Origin: JANLQX01 sp031381685
GTDB lineage: Bacteria > Actinomycetota > Acidimicrobiia > Acidimicrobiales > JANYDT01
NCBI GenBank assembly: GCA_031381685.1
Contig: JANMYF010000270.1
Coordinates: 1-26,963 of the forward strand
Direction of reading: 5' to 3'
Length of the DNA: 26,963 nucleotides
The notes below the pieces were generated by a model, which did no database searches, had not been told where the DNA came from, and worked only from the letters and a program-made list of their open reading frames with translations. This document shows, in pieces, positions 1 through 7,524 of this stretch. Position numbers and translations under genes: made by a program. The stretch's first letter is position 1; every line of letters starts with the position of its first letter.

Positions 1-188
1 GCAGCATCGGATTGCCGCTCAGCGCCAGGAGCGGGAGGGGTGGCACCGGGAAGGGGCCCGCCGAGGAACGGAGACCCGGTGCGACGGAGGAGCACAACGG
101 GCGAGTACCGCAAGGTGGGAAGCATCCCGGTGACAGGACCCCGGGAGCGGTCAACGGAGGGATCGGTACCGACCAGCACAGCACTCAT
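1..188 (-). other. Possible 5' part of an unidentified ORF coupled to tldD
   Basis: An ATG on the minus strand at 188-186 overlaps the tldD stop codon as ATGA. The frame stays open to the window edge for 62 codons. The translation is rich in Pro, Gly, Arg and Ser and I recognise no domain. It does not look like the start of TldE/PmbA, the usual partner of TldD. Openness alone means little in DNA this GC-rich, so this may equally be non-coding sequence downstream of tldD. No terminator-like hairpin was obvious here. Confidence 0.2.
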
Positions 189-1603
189 GCTGCGGTGCCG
201 CCCACGGTGATCCCCTGCACGCGCAGCGTGGGGTTGCCGTCGGAAACCGGCACACCCTGGCCGTCCTTGCCACACGTGCCGACGCCGGTGGCGAAGTCGT
301 TCCCGACGGCGTCGATGGCCTGGAGGACCTGAGGCCCATTGCCGATCAGGTTGGCGTCCCGGAGCGGTTCGGTGATTCGCCCGTCTTCAATCAGATACGC
401 CTCGACCATCCCGAAGACGAAGTCGCCGGTTGCGGTGTTCACCTGGCCACCGCCGAGCTTGGCGCAGTAGATCCCGGACTCGGTGCCGGCGACGATTCCT
501 GACGGGTCCTCCTGACCGGCCAGCAGGTAGGTGTTCGTCATCCGGACGATCGGCAGGTGCTGATAGCTCTGGCGTCGGCCGTTGCCCGAGGGGGCATGGC
601 CCTCTTTCTTGGCATGGCGGAGGTCCCACATGTAGTCGGTGAGGACCCCGTCGTCGATGAGCACGTTGCGTTTCGTCGGGTTGCCCTCGTCGTCGATGGC
701 GCTCGTACCCCATTCGCGGACGTAGGACCCGTCGTCGACGATCGTGACGCCCTTCGCCGCGACCTGCTGCCCGACGCGGTTGCGGAACACACTCGTATCC
801 TTCAGCACGAGGTCGGCTTCGAGGCCGTGCCCACACGCCTCATGGAACATCGTGCCACCCGCGCCCTTTTCGAGGACCACGGTGACCTTCCCCGACGGGG
901 CTGGCCGGGCCGACAGCTTCGTCAATGCCCGACCTGCAGCCTTTCGGGCGATCTCCTCGACGTCGTAGTCGTCGAAGATCTCCCAGCCGATCGTCTTCGC
1001 GGCGACGTCGTACCCGGTCTGCATCCCGGTGTCGCCGAGAGCTACCGCCTGCACCATGAGACGCGTCCGGATGGTCTCGTCTCCGGCCAGCATGCCGTCG
1101 GAGTTCACCACGAGGATGCGCCGTCGGGCGTCCCCGTACCCGACGGTCACCTGCCGGATGGAAGACCCGGCGGCGCGGGCAGCCGCGTCGGCACGCTTGA
1201 GAAGTTCGACCTTCTCGGACTTCGCCACCCCGGTGGGATCAACCGAGACAACGTGGGGCCGGGGCTGTGATCGATCGGTGAGCGACACCGAACGGGACCC
1301 GCCGGCACCGCTGCGCGCGGCAGCACTCGCCGCCTCAGCGGCGGCGAGCAGACCCTTCTCGGAGAGATCTGCGGTGTGGGCGAAGCCGGTGGTTTCGCCC
1401 CGGATCACACGGATACCGGCGCCACGTTCGGCCCCACTCGTCAACTCCTCGATCCGTCCGTCGTCCATGAGCGCGGAGCTGTTCACTCGGTCCTCGACGA
1501 AGATCTCGGCGAAATCACCGCCGGTGCGCAGCGCCGCAGCCAGGACGGATTCGAGCGTCGGCTGGCCCACGAGGGTCAGAAGGGGTGAGGTGTGGACAGT
1601 CAT
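185..1603 (-). CDS. tldD: TldD family zinc metalloprotease
   Basis: 472 residues, the usual size for TldD, a cytosolic metallopeptidase that in E. coli works with TldE/PmbA on unfolded or peptide substrates such as microcin B17 precursor and CcdA. The family motif HEACGH (HExxxH) is at residues 254-258, and the C-terminal zinc-ligand cysteine sits in GTCGKDGQG at about residue 444, so the metal site looks intact. The frame is open upstream to 1720, but I chose the ATG at 1603: it has a good Shine-Dalgarno (GGAG, about 7 nt upstream) and family-like sequence begins soon after it, while the extension is Arg-rich and unlike the family. The gene is divergent from the PAP2 gene across 156 bp. A TACATT hexamer at 1656-1661 (minus) could be its -10. 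TldE is not visible in the window. Confidence 0.93.
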   Translation of the reverse strand: MTVHTSPLLTLVGQPTLESVLAAALRTGGDFAEIFVEDRVNSSALMDDGRIEELTSGAERGAGIRVIRGETTGFAHTADLSEKGLLAAAEAASAAARSGAGGSRSVSLTDRSQPRPHVVSVDPTGVAKSEKVELLKRADAAARAAGSSIRQVTVGYGDARRRILVVNSDGMLAGDETIRTRLMVQAVALGDTGMQTGYDVAAKTIGWEIFDDYDVEEIARKAAGRALTKLSARPAPSGKVTVVLEKGAGGTMFHEACGHGLEADLVLKDTSVFRNRVGQQVAAKGVTIVDDGSYVREWGTSAIDDEGNPTKRNVLIDDGVLTDYMWDLRHAKKEGHAPSGNGRRQSYQHLPIVRMTNTYLLAGQEDPSGIVAGTESGIYCAKLGGGQVNTATGDFVFGMVEAYLIEDGRITEPLRDANLIGNGPQVLQAIDAVGNDFATGVGTCGKDGQGVPVSDGNPTLRVQGITVGGTAA

Positions 1604-1759
1604 CGGGCACTCCAGGGGAACGGTGCGGGTCACAGAAGTCTTGCGGCCATCTCCGAATGTAGGGCGGATGCGCTCAACACGGTCCCATCGACGCGAAACC
1701 GCGTCGCGAGGCAACGTCACCGCCTCGGCGGAGCCACTCCCCTACGCTGACAGCCGTTC
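1604..1759. promoter_or_regulatory. Divergent promoter region, tldD / PAP2 gene
   Basis: This 156-bp gap separates two divergent genes. Candidate -10 hexamers of the TAnnnT type are TACATT on the minus strand (1656-1661) for tldD and TACGCT on the plus strand (1743-1748) for the PAP2 gene. No convincing -35 or operator palindrome was seen. Confidence 0.3.
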
Positions 1760-2644
1760 ATGACGGATCACCTCGTCTCCCCGGCTGAGCCGGAACCGCC
1801 GAAACCGTCTGCTCCGCAGGAGGCGTCGGCTGAGATCGACGAAGAGTTCGTCGAGCGTTGGTTCCGCGAGGACGCGCCCACCGACGAACCTTCACGCCCG
1901 AAACTGCGCTTGATCCACGAGGCGGCGATCATCGGGTTGCTCTACGGGGCGTATTGGTTCGTTCGGAACAGCCAGGGCGCCAACCTCGATGCCAAGGCGC
2001 AGGCGTTCACGAACGCCAAGCGCGTCATCCAGGCCGAGCGCTGGATGGGGCTCTACCACGAGGAGTCGATCCAGGACTTCTTCCTGCGATCTCGTCCCTT
2101 CATACGTTTCCTGAACGGCTACTACGGCATCGCCCACTTCCTCATAACGATCGCGGCGATGGTGTGGTGCTACCGGAAACTCCCTTGGCGGTTTCGGTCG
2201 ATCCGCAACGGGCTCGCCCTGATGACGTGGTTCGCGCTCCTCGGATTCAAGTTCTTCCCGCTCATGCCTCCGCGCCTGCTTCCGGAGCGGTACGGCTACG
2301 TGGACACGCTCGAGGTGATCGGCGGACCGTGGCACTTCAAGTCGGGACCGGTGGCGCAGGTGTCGAATCAGTTCGCGGCGATGCCCAGCCTGCACTTCGG
2401 CTGGGCGGCATGGTGCGCGGTGGCATTCTGGCCCTGGGCGACGACCTGGCCGCGAAAGATCCTCCTGCTCACGTACCCGGCGCTCACGCTCCTCGCCATC
2501 GTGGCGACGGCGAATCACTTCATCCTCGACGCCCTCGGCGGTTTCGCGGTGTTCACCATCGGCATGCGGCTCGGCACGTGGCTCGACCGGATCAACTGGT
2601 CCCGGGTCCGGGCGAAGTTCGCTCGGTCGACCCCGGCCCGTTGA
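1760..2644 (+). CDS. PAP2-superfamily membrane enzyme, inositol-phosphorylceramide-synthase-like
   Basis: 294 residues. An acidic, proline-rich N-terminal tail (about 1-48) probably lies in the cytoplasm. It is followed by several hydrophobic segments (about 52-70, 120-137, 150-170, 208-226, 233-250, 257-270). The PAP2 phosphatase/phosphotransferase motifs are present in the form typical of the Aur1/IPC-synthase-like branch: PSLHFGW at 209-215 (His212) and NHFILDALGG at 252-261 (His253, Asp257). Such enzymes transfer or hydrolyse phosphate head groups on lipids, for example phosphoinositol. Bacterial members are poorly characterised, so phosphatase versus transferase cannot be settled here. 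The ATG at 1760 is the first start in frame. The gene is convergent with the SDR gene, 34 bp away, with no clear terminator between them. Confidence 0.8.
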   Translation: MTDHLVSPAEPEPPKPSAPQEASAEIDEEFVERWFREDAPTDEPSRPKLRLIHEAAIIGLLYGAYWFVRNSQGANLDAKAQAFTNAKRVIQAERWMGLYHEESIQDFFLRSRPFIRFLNGYYGIAHFLITIAAMVWCYRKLPWRFRSIRNGLALMTWFALLGFKFFPLMPPRLLPERYGYVDTLEVIGGPWHFKSGPVAQVSNQFAAMPSLHFGWAAWCAVAFWPWATTWPRKILLLTYPALTLLAIVATANHFILDALGGFAVFTIGMRLGTWLDRINWSRVRAKFARSTPAR

Positions 2645-2678
2645 ACGACGTTCTCGCAGACCGCGGACGCGGGCGGGC

Positions 2679-3473
2679 TCAGAAAATCGAGTAGCCGCCG
2701 TCCACCAGGTGCACCTCACCGGTGTGCCAGCGAGTGGACGGTGATGCGAGGTACACGGCCAGCGGGCCGAAGTCCTGCGGTGTCCCCCACCGGCGGAACG
2801 GCATGCGCGGCATCACGGCGTCGCGGAAGCGGTCATACGCGAAGGTGCGTTCGGTCATCGGGGTCTCGACCCAACCGGGGAGGATCGCATTCGACGAGAT
2901 CCCGTGACGGGCGAACTCGATGGCGCAGGCTCGCATCATCGCGATGACCCCACCCTTCGTCGCCGCGTAGTGCTGGCCGCGGGCCTGGCCCTGAATGGCG
3001 GCGAGCGACGCGGTCACCACCAGAGCGCCACCGTCGCCGCGCGCGACCATGTGGCGTGCGGCGGCGCGGAGTGTGTAGAAGACGCCATCGAGATTCACCC
3101 GAAGGACCCGGTGCCATTCGTCGGCGGTCATCTCGATGAACGACGTTGCCGATCCGCTGACGCCGGAGTTGGCGAAACAGGTGTCGACACGGCCGAAGGT
3201 CTCGAGGGTCGACGCGAACGCCGCTTCTACTTCGGCCTCCTCGCCGACGTCGCAGATCCAGGCCTCTGCCCGACCCCCCAGCGAACGCAGGCGCTCGACA
3301 GCCACTGCGTTCTTGGTCGCGTTCGTCCCCCAGATCGCCACGCCGGCACCGGCGTTGACGAGCGCCTCTCCCATGCCGAGGCCGATGCCGGAGTTGCCAC
3401 CGGTGATCAGGGCGACGTGTCCGGAGAGGTCGAACGGATTGGCAAGGGTGGCAGGGACGGGTGTGTCGGTCAC
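2679..3473 (-). CDS. Short-chain dehydrogenase/reductase (SDR)
   Basis: 264 residues, a classical-SDR length. The Rossmann nucleotide-binding motif TGGNSGIG is at 24-31, the structural NSG (variant of NAG) at 102-104, catalytic Ser156, and the YAATK active site with Tyr169 and Lys173. The C-terminal stretch with LPGWVETPM and HTGEVHLVDGGY is typical of the FabG-like group. It catalyses NAD(P)-dependent oxidation or reduction of an unknown alcohol/ketone in the cytoplasm. The start is GTG at 3473. There is no Shine-Dalgarno, but TACCGT lies exactly 7 nt upstream, which suggests leaderless expression. Neighbours give no pathway clue. Confidence 0.9.
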   Translation of the reverse strand: MTDTPVPATLANPFDLSGHVALITGGNSGIGLGMGEALVNAGAGVAIWGTNATKNAVAVERLRSLGGRAEAWICDVGEEAEVEAAFASTLETFGRVDTCFANSGVSGSATSFIEMTADEWHRVLRVNLDGVFYTLRAAARHMVARGDGGALVVTASLAAIQGQARGQHYAATKGGVIAMMRACAIEFARHGISSNAILPGWVETPMTERTFAYDRFRDAVMPRMPFRRWGTPQDFGPLAVYLASPSTRWHTGEVHLVDGGYSIF

Positions 3474-3486
3474 GGCGACGACGGTA
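3474..3486 (-). promoter_or_regulatory. Predicted leaderless promoter -10 (TACCGT) of the SDR gene
   Basis: On the minus strand TACCGT (3481-3486) is followed by 7 nt and then the GTG start, so transcription would begin at or next to the start codon. The same hexamer at the same or nearly the same spacing precedes the second PhyH gene and the alpha-galactosidase. Confidence 0.4.
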
Positions 3487-3525
3487 CGGCGCTTTGCGGG
3501 TGAACGGCCAAACCGTGCGCGCGTC

Positions 3526-4041
3526 CTAGAGGGTCATGGTCACCCGGATGACCGACGGGTCACCGACGACGCGCTTGAACACGGCGTTGTAGGGGCTGTT
3601 GCGGAACACCGCCTGCATGGCCATGTTCTCGGCGAGCGTTTCGGCGACGAAGCAGGATATCGACCGGCTCCGAGCGAGGTCGGCGAGACGTCCGAGCAAG
3701 TCTGAGGCAATCCCGTTCCCCTGGAACTCATCGGCGACCACGAAGGCCACCTCGGCGGCTCGTTGTTCCGTTGCATTCTCCGCGACGAGGTCGTAGCGGC
3801 CGACGGCGATGATCCGGTCGTCGAGCACGGCCACGAGGGCCTCCCGCTCGTCATGGTCGACGTTCGTGAAGAAGCTGAGCATGGCGGGCGGCAGGTGTGC
3901 CTGCGACGAGAAAAACCGAAGACGGTGCGTGCGCTCCGAGCAGCGCTCGTGGAAGTCATTCAACGCCGACGCATCGTCGGGGCTGATCGGACGCACGGTG
4001 TAGTCCAAGCGCCGTCGGGAAGGTTCGGCCACGCGATCCAT
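3526..4041 (-). CDS. GNAT family N-acetyltransferase, protein-lysine-acetyltransferase-like
   Basis: 171 residues from the ATG at 4041. The frame is open upstream to 4182, but that extension would overlap the divergent deacetylase start and has no family character. N-terminal YTVRPISPDDA and the following RTHRLRFF resemble the GNAT domain of Pat/AcuA-type protein acetyltransferases. The acetyl-CoA pyrophosphate-binding loop (Q/RxxGxG/A) is QGNGIA at 107-112. It is predicted to transfer acetyl from acetyl-CoA to an amine, possibly a protein lysine. It is divergent, across 97 bp, from an AcuC-like deacetylase, an arrangement that recalls the acuA/acuC pair of Bacillus. Its substrate is unknown. 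Confidence 0.82.
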   Translation of the reverse strand: MDRVAEPSRRRLDYTVRPISPDDASALNDFHERCSERTHRLRFFSSQAHLPPAMLSFFTNVDHDEREALVAVLDDRIIAVGRYDLVAENATEQRAAEVAFVVADEFQGNGIASDLLGRLADLARSRSISCFVAETLAENMAMQAVFRNSPYNAVFKRVVGDPSVIRVTMTL

Positions 4042-4138
4042 GGAACAAGCCTGCCGCAAGAGTTCAAGGCCGGATAGGGTCGATGGTCCCGGCCACCTGC
4101 CCTGGTCGGCTGGTCCCGGTGCGGCCATAGTGGAGACA
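4042..4138. promoter_or_regulatory. Divergent promoter region, GNAT / AcuC-like deacetylase
   Basis: 97-bp gap. On the plus strand CATAGT (4125-4131 region) ends 7 nt before the ATG at 4139, so the deacetylase could be leaderless; a GGAG at 4132-4135 is only 3 nt from the ATG, too close for an ideal Shine-Dalgarno. No palindrome was identified. Confidence 0.25.
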
Positions 4139-5170
4139 ATGACGAACACAACGTCGCCGAGCCCGCTCCTCGTGGTCACCAATCACGTGCACGACCGCCA
4201 TGACACCGGCGACCATCCGGAGAGCTCGCCACGCCTGAATGCCGCCCTGCACGGGTTGGGGCTGGCCGGATTGGGGGAGGCATTTCACGATGTCGCTTCA
4301 CGGGCAGCGACGTTCGACGAGATTGCCGCAGTGCACGATCCGTCCTACATCAACCGGCTCGAGGCGCTCTGCGCCCGAGGTGGAGGCCCGCTGGATCAGG
4401 ACACTCCCGTGGTCGAAGGGTCGTGGCACACCGCGCTCCACTCGGCCGGAGCCGGGTTGCTCGCGGTCGAGTCACTGGCACACGGTGCGGCGACGGCCGG
4501 CCTCGTGGTGACCCGCCCGCCCGGCCACCACGCGGGCCCGAAGAACGGCATGGGCTTTTGTCTGTTCAACAATGTGGCCATCACCGCCCGACAGCTCACC
4601 GCGAAGGGCGAGCGCGTGATGATCATCGATTGGGACGTGCACCACGGCAACGGCACGCAGGATGTGTTCTGGGACGACGACCGGGTGCTCTTCGTCTCAC
4701 TTCATCAGTACCCATACTATCCCGGAACCGGTGCCGTGCACGAGACCGGCGGACCCAACGCGTCGGGGAACACGATCAACGTGCCGCTTCCCCCGGGAAC
4801 GACCGGAGACGTGTTCCTCTCGGCGTTCGACACCCTGATCGCTCCGGCCGCGGCCGAGTTCTCGCCGACCTGGGTGCTTGTCTCGGCCGGTTTCGACGCG
4901 CATCGTGACGATCCTCTCGCCGACCTGTCCCTCACGGCCGGCGACTTCGCCGACCTCGCCAAGCGGACGCAGGGCCTCGTGTCGCAACCGGGTCGGCTCG
5001 TGCTGTTCCTCGAAGGCGGGTACGACCTTCGGGCCCTCTCGATGAGCGTCGGAGCCTGCGCCGCTGCGCTCTGCGACACCAGCTTCCGGCCGGAGCCGGC
5101 ATCGAACGGCGGAATGGGAGCTTCCGGTGTTCGGGCGGCGATCGAGGCCCACCGCCTCGCCCGCTGGTGA
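4139..5170 (+). CDS. Class II-like zinc-dependent deacetylase (AcuC / acetylpolyamine amidohydrolase family)
   Basis: 343 residues, full length for a bacterial arginase-fold deacetylase. The active-site elements are visible: tandem His in RPPGHHAG (His130-His131), the zinc ligands Asp166 and His168 in DWDVHHGNGT, the third ligand Asp253 in AGFDAHRDDP, and the GGYD loop near the C-terminus. The family removes acetyl groups from lysines of proteins (for example acetyl-CoA synthetase) or from acetylpolyamines. I chose ATG 4139 because family similarity starts at once (LLVVTNHVHDRHDTGDHPESSPR); the upstream in-frame extension overlaps the GNAT promoter. A hairpin directly after the stop probably ends the transcript. 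The divergent GNAT neighbour could act as the opposing enzyme. Confidence 0.9.
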   Translation: MTNTTSPSPLLVVTNHVHDRHDTGDHPESSPRLNAALHGLGLAGLGEAFHDVASRAATFDEIAAVHDPSYINRLEALCARGGGPLDQDTPVVEGSWHTALHSAGAGLLAVESLAHGAATAGLVVTRPPGHHAGPKNGMGFCLFNNVAITARQLTAKGERVMIIDWDVHHGNGTQDVFWDDDRVLFVSLHQYPYYPGTGAVHETGGPNASGNTINVPLPPGTTGDVFLSAFDTLIAPAAAEFSPTWVLVSAGFDAHRDDPLADLSLTAGDFADLAKRTQGLVSQPGRLVLFLEGGYDLRALSMSVGACAAALCDTSFRPEPASNGGMGASGVRAAIEAHRLARW

Positions 5171-5172
5171 AC

Positions 5173-5193
5173 GGTCAGCGGTACTCGCTGACC
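5173..5193 (+). terminator. Hairpin after the deacetylase gene
   Basis: Perfect 8-bp inverted repeat GGTCAGCG / CGCTGACC with a 5-nt loop, beginning 2 nt after the deacetylase stop codon. It is followed only by a weak TTGAAG tract, so it is a hairpin-type terminator without a good U-run. It lies between convergent genes and may act on both strands. Confidence 0.55.
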
Positions 5194-5233
5194 TTGAAGT
5201 ACGGCGGGCCTTGCTCGCGCCCGGCGAGTCGAC

Positions 5234-6046
5234 TCACACCTGCGGGTTGATCTCGGACGCCGCGAGATCGCCCGGGACGAGTCCGGGGAGCCAGGTGTCG
5301 AGGTCGCGCTGTTGTGCCGGGTTCGACGGTTCCTGCACGGTCAGTCCGTCGGCGAAGTAGATGACCGTCATGACCTCGCGAAGCGTGCCGGAGGTGTTGG
5401 CGCACGCGTTGTGTACGGTCCAACCGCCGTGGAAGGTGGCGTCACCGGCGGCCATCGGGACCGGGGTGGAAACGGGGTGGCCCAATTCGGCCACCAGGGC
5501 AGCGAAGTACGCATCGGAATCATCGGAGATCACCGCTTCTCCCAGCGAGCCGGCGTTGTTCGTGCCCGAACAGAACGACATTGCTTCCATGTCGGGGGTG
5601 ATGTCGACGAGCGGCATCCACATCGTGACGCAGCGCGTGCCGTCGATCGGCCAGTACACCGCGTCCTGATGCCACGGAGTGTGCCCTCCGCCGGCTTCTT
5701 TGAACAGCGCCTGATCGTGATAGATCCGCACCCGTTCGACGCCCAAAAGGGTCGCCGCGATACCGGCGAAGCGCTCGGCGAGCGTGAACCGGGCCACGCC
5801 CGGATCGTGGCGCCAGAGGTTCATCACCTGGATGAACGCCTTGCCGTAGGTGTCGCGCTCGGCCATCGGACGGCGCTCGTTGTTGTAGCGCATCGCCGCG
5901 GCCGCGATCACGGGGCGAAACGCTGCAGCCTCCTCGGCCGAAGCGACGCCGCCGAGCAGCACATGGCCGTCTCGGCCGTAGGCGGCGATGGCATCATCGG
6001 GAACGATGTAGTCAGCGGAACAATCGGGTAGCTGGAGAATGCTCAC
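5234..6046 (-). CDS. Phytanoyl-CoA dioxygenase (PhyH) family Fe(II)/2-oxoglutarate oxygenase, copy 1
   Basis: 270 residues. The 2-His-1-Asp iron facial triad is visible: His126 and Asp128 in WHQDAVYW, and distal His212 in HGGWTVHNA. A 2-oxoglutarate-binding Arg is likely at about 223 (TLREVMTV). The family hydroxylates or demethylates small molecules using O2 and 2-oxoglutarate. I chose the GTG at 6046 because GAGGTG sits 4 nt upstream as a Shine-Dalgarno; the frame is open to 6118 but that would run through the terminator of the upstream gene. It follows the substrate-binding-protein gene on the same strand, separated by an intrinsic terminator, so it may be expressed by read-through. It may act on the imported compound. 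It is only distantly like the second PhyH at 9487-10323. Confidence 0.87.
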   Translation of the reverse strand: MSILQLPDCSADYIVPDDAIAAYGRDGHVLLGGVASAEEAAAFRPVIAAAAMRYNNERRPMAERDTYGKAFIQVMNLWRHDPGVARFTLAERFAGIAATLLGVERVRIYHDQALFKEAGGGHTPWHQDAVYWPIDGTRCVTMWMPLVDITPDMEAMSFCSGTNNAGSLGEAVISDDSDAYFAALVAELGHPVSTPVPMAAGDATFHGGWTVHNACANTSGTLREVMTVIYFADGLTVQEPSNPAQQRDLDTWLPGLVPGDLAASEINPQV

Positions 6047-6073
6047 GGCGCACCTCGGTGATGGGTGGAAACG

Positions 6074-6116
6074 AAAAAGAAGGGCCGGCCCACCTGCAGA
6101 GCAGATGTGCCGGCCC
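6074..6116 (-). terminator. Rho-independent terminator of the substrate-binding-protein gene
   Basis: Reading the minus strand, GGGCCGGC (6116-6109) pairs perfectly with GCCGGCCC (6089-6082), and the 19-nt loop region can pair further (CTGC with GCAG). The stem is followed by TTCTTTTT. This is the clearest intrinsic terminator in the window. It begins 16 nt after the substrate-binding-protein stop and lies inside the leader of PhyH1, whose GTG is 28 nt further on. Confidence 0.85.
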
Positions 6117-6131
6117 AACTCGATTCGAGAG

Positions 6132-7397
6132 CTACAGACCGATCGTCGGGTCGATGAATTCGTTGGTGTACTGGTCCTCGATCTTGAAGCCCTCCGGGAT
6201 ACCCTTGAAGCCGCCCGACTTCACCATGAGGTCGAGGTGCTTCTGGAGGCGTTCGAAGTCGAAGTTGCCGAGGGTGCTGTCCGGGCCGTTGCCGACGAGG
6301 CCGAGTTCCTTCTGGGTCTTGACTGAGAAGTCGGCCAGATCCTTGGTGTACTTCCAGAAGTCCTTGTACTGGGCAACGGCGTCGATGATGATCGCGTTTG
6401 CACGATCCGGCGAGTTGATGAAATCGACCTGGGCCCGCTGCACCATCGGCACGAACTTCTTCAGGCATGGGCGGAGCTTTTCGAGGTCACCTGGGCGCAC
6501 GCCCAGGGTCTGGGAGTAATCCTGGTAGCCGGCGTCGAAGAACAGCTGGAACGCGACCGGCTTGCCCCACTCCTTGAACTCGTACTGATACGAGTACGGC
6601 TCGGCCGAAGCAAAGCCCTGCTGGGCGATCTTGCCCTTGGCGGCGATGAAGCGGGCCGGTCCGCCGTCGTAGCTCGGGTCGAGCAACTTGTCGTCGACGC
6701 GACCATCGGCCTTGAAGAACAGCATCGTGTCCTTGCTGAACAGGTTGAAGGTAACGCCGAGCTTGGCGAGATCGTCGATCGTCTTGGCCGTCGGGTACGT
6801 CTCCGGGTCCCACATGATGATCTGCGGGTTCTTCTCCAGCGGCGCGACGACGGAGATCAGCGGGGTCTTCGACCAGTTGTTCGCCTCACTGTTGTAGCTG
6901 TAGCCCATGGTGATCGACGAGTCGGTCGCCATAGTCGCCGACGGGCCCTGGAACCCGGTGGCCGGTCCGCCGGTGCGGACCTCGAGCTGAATGCCGGTCT
7001 CCGAGCCGTCAGAGTTGATGAGGCTTCCGGAGACGACCTTCTTGCCGGTGTCGACCTTGTAGTCGGAACCGATCATCTGGTAGAGCGCTCCGTGCTCGGA
7101 CTCGGGGAACCAGTCGGTCTGGATCACGATCGGGTCCGGGCAGTCTTCCTTGAGGCTGACCGCAGCCGCCGGAGCAGCCGCAGTCGTCTCCGCCGCCGCC
7201 GCTTCGGTCTCCGCGGGGGCGGCCTCGGTCTCGGCGACCGCAGCCTCCGTCTCGGCCGGTGCGGCCTCGGTCTCCGCGACCGCAGCCTCGGTCTCGGCCG
7301 GTGCGGCGGTGGTATCGGCGGAATCGCTGCTGCATGCGGACAACGCCAGCATGGCGGCAATCGATACGGCGGCAAGGACGGTTGTTCTGGTGCGCAT
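6132..7397 (-). CDS. ABC transporter substrate-binding lipoprotein (NitT/TauT/NMT1-like)
   Basis: 421 residues from ATG 7397, which has AGGAG 5 nt upstream; a GTG two codons earlier would overlap that site. A lipoprotein signal runs to LSAC with Cys22 as the lipidation site. Residues 31-72 are six heptads of the form AA[P/V/A]AET[E/T], an acidic low-complexity tether between the lipid anchor and the binding domain. The mature domain starts near residue 85 with VIQTDWFPESEHGALYQ, which resembles the opening strand of NMT1/THI5- and SsuA-like binding proteins. The ligand cannot be deduced. The gene is divergent from the ATPase and permease genes, with which it should form one importer. An ATTGA-N5-TCAAT palindrome lies 88-102 bp upstream of its start. 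Confidence 0.85.
   Translation of the reverse strand: MRTRTTVLAAVSIAAMLALSACSSDSADTTAAPAETEAAVAETEAAPAETEAAVAETEAAPAETEAAAAETTAAAPAAAVSLKEDCPDPIVIQTDWFPESEHGALYQMIGSDYKVDTGKKVVSGSLINSDGSETGIQLEVRTGGPATGFQGPSATMATDSSITMGYSYNSEANNWSKTPLISVVAPLEKNPQIIMWDPETYPTAKTIDDLAKLGVTFNLFSKDTMLFFKADGRVDDKLLDPSYDGGPARFIAAKGKIAQQGFASAEPYSYQYEFKEWGKPVAFQLFFDAGYQDYSQTLGVRPGDLEKLRPCLKKFVPMVQRAQVDFINSPDRANAIIIDAVAQYKDFWKYTKDLADFSVKTQKELGLVGNGPDSTLGNFDFERLQKHLDLMVKSGGFKGIPEGFKIEDQYTNEFIDPTIGL
7182..7307 (-). repeat. Six tandem heptad-encoding repeats (21-bp unit) in the lipoprotein linker
   Basis: Six consecutive 21-bp units encode AAPAETE, AAVAETE, AAPAETE, AAVAETE, AAPAETE and AAAAETT. The P and V variants alternate, giving a higher-order 42-bp period. 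The repeat is in frame, so changes in copy number would alter linker length without frameshift. Confidence 0.85.
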
Positions 7398-7483
7398 GCT
7401 CACTCCTGTGTGGGGTTTCGGGATCCGAAGGTGATCGTGTCCGGCACGTCAGAACATCCCGGCACTCGTTGTATGACAAGCGA

Positions 7484-7500
7484 CATTGATGTTATCAATG
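7484..7500. promoter_or_regulatory. Palindromic operator candidate, copy 1 (ATTGA-N5-TCAAT)
   Basis: CATTGAT-GTT-ATCAATG is a perfect 7-bp inverted repeat with a 3-nt centre. Its ATTGA-N5-TCAAT core recurs at 10346-10360 in the PhyH2/desaturase promoter region. Here, too, it covers the candidate -35 (TTGATA) of a leftward promoter. The XRE-cupin protein at 11870-12556 is the obvious candidate to bind it, by inference. Confidence 0.55.
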
Positions 7501-7524
7501 ATGCTGGTCATCTTGCCGATTCAC

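Noticed and set aside
1604..1720. 39-residue N-terminal extension of TldD
   Set aside because: The ATG at 1603 has a good Shine-Dalgarno and matches the family start; the extension is Arg-rich and overlaps the likely promoter.
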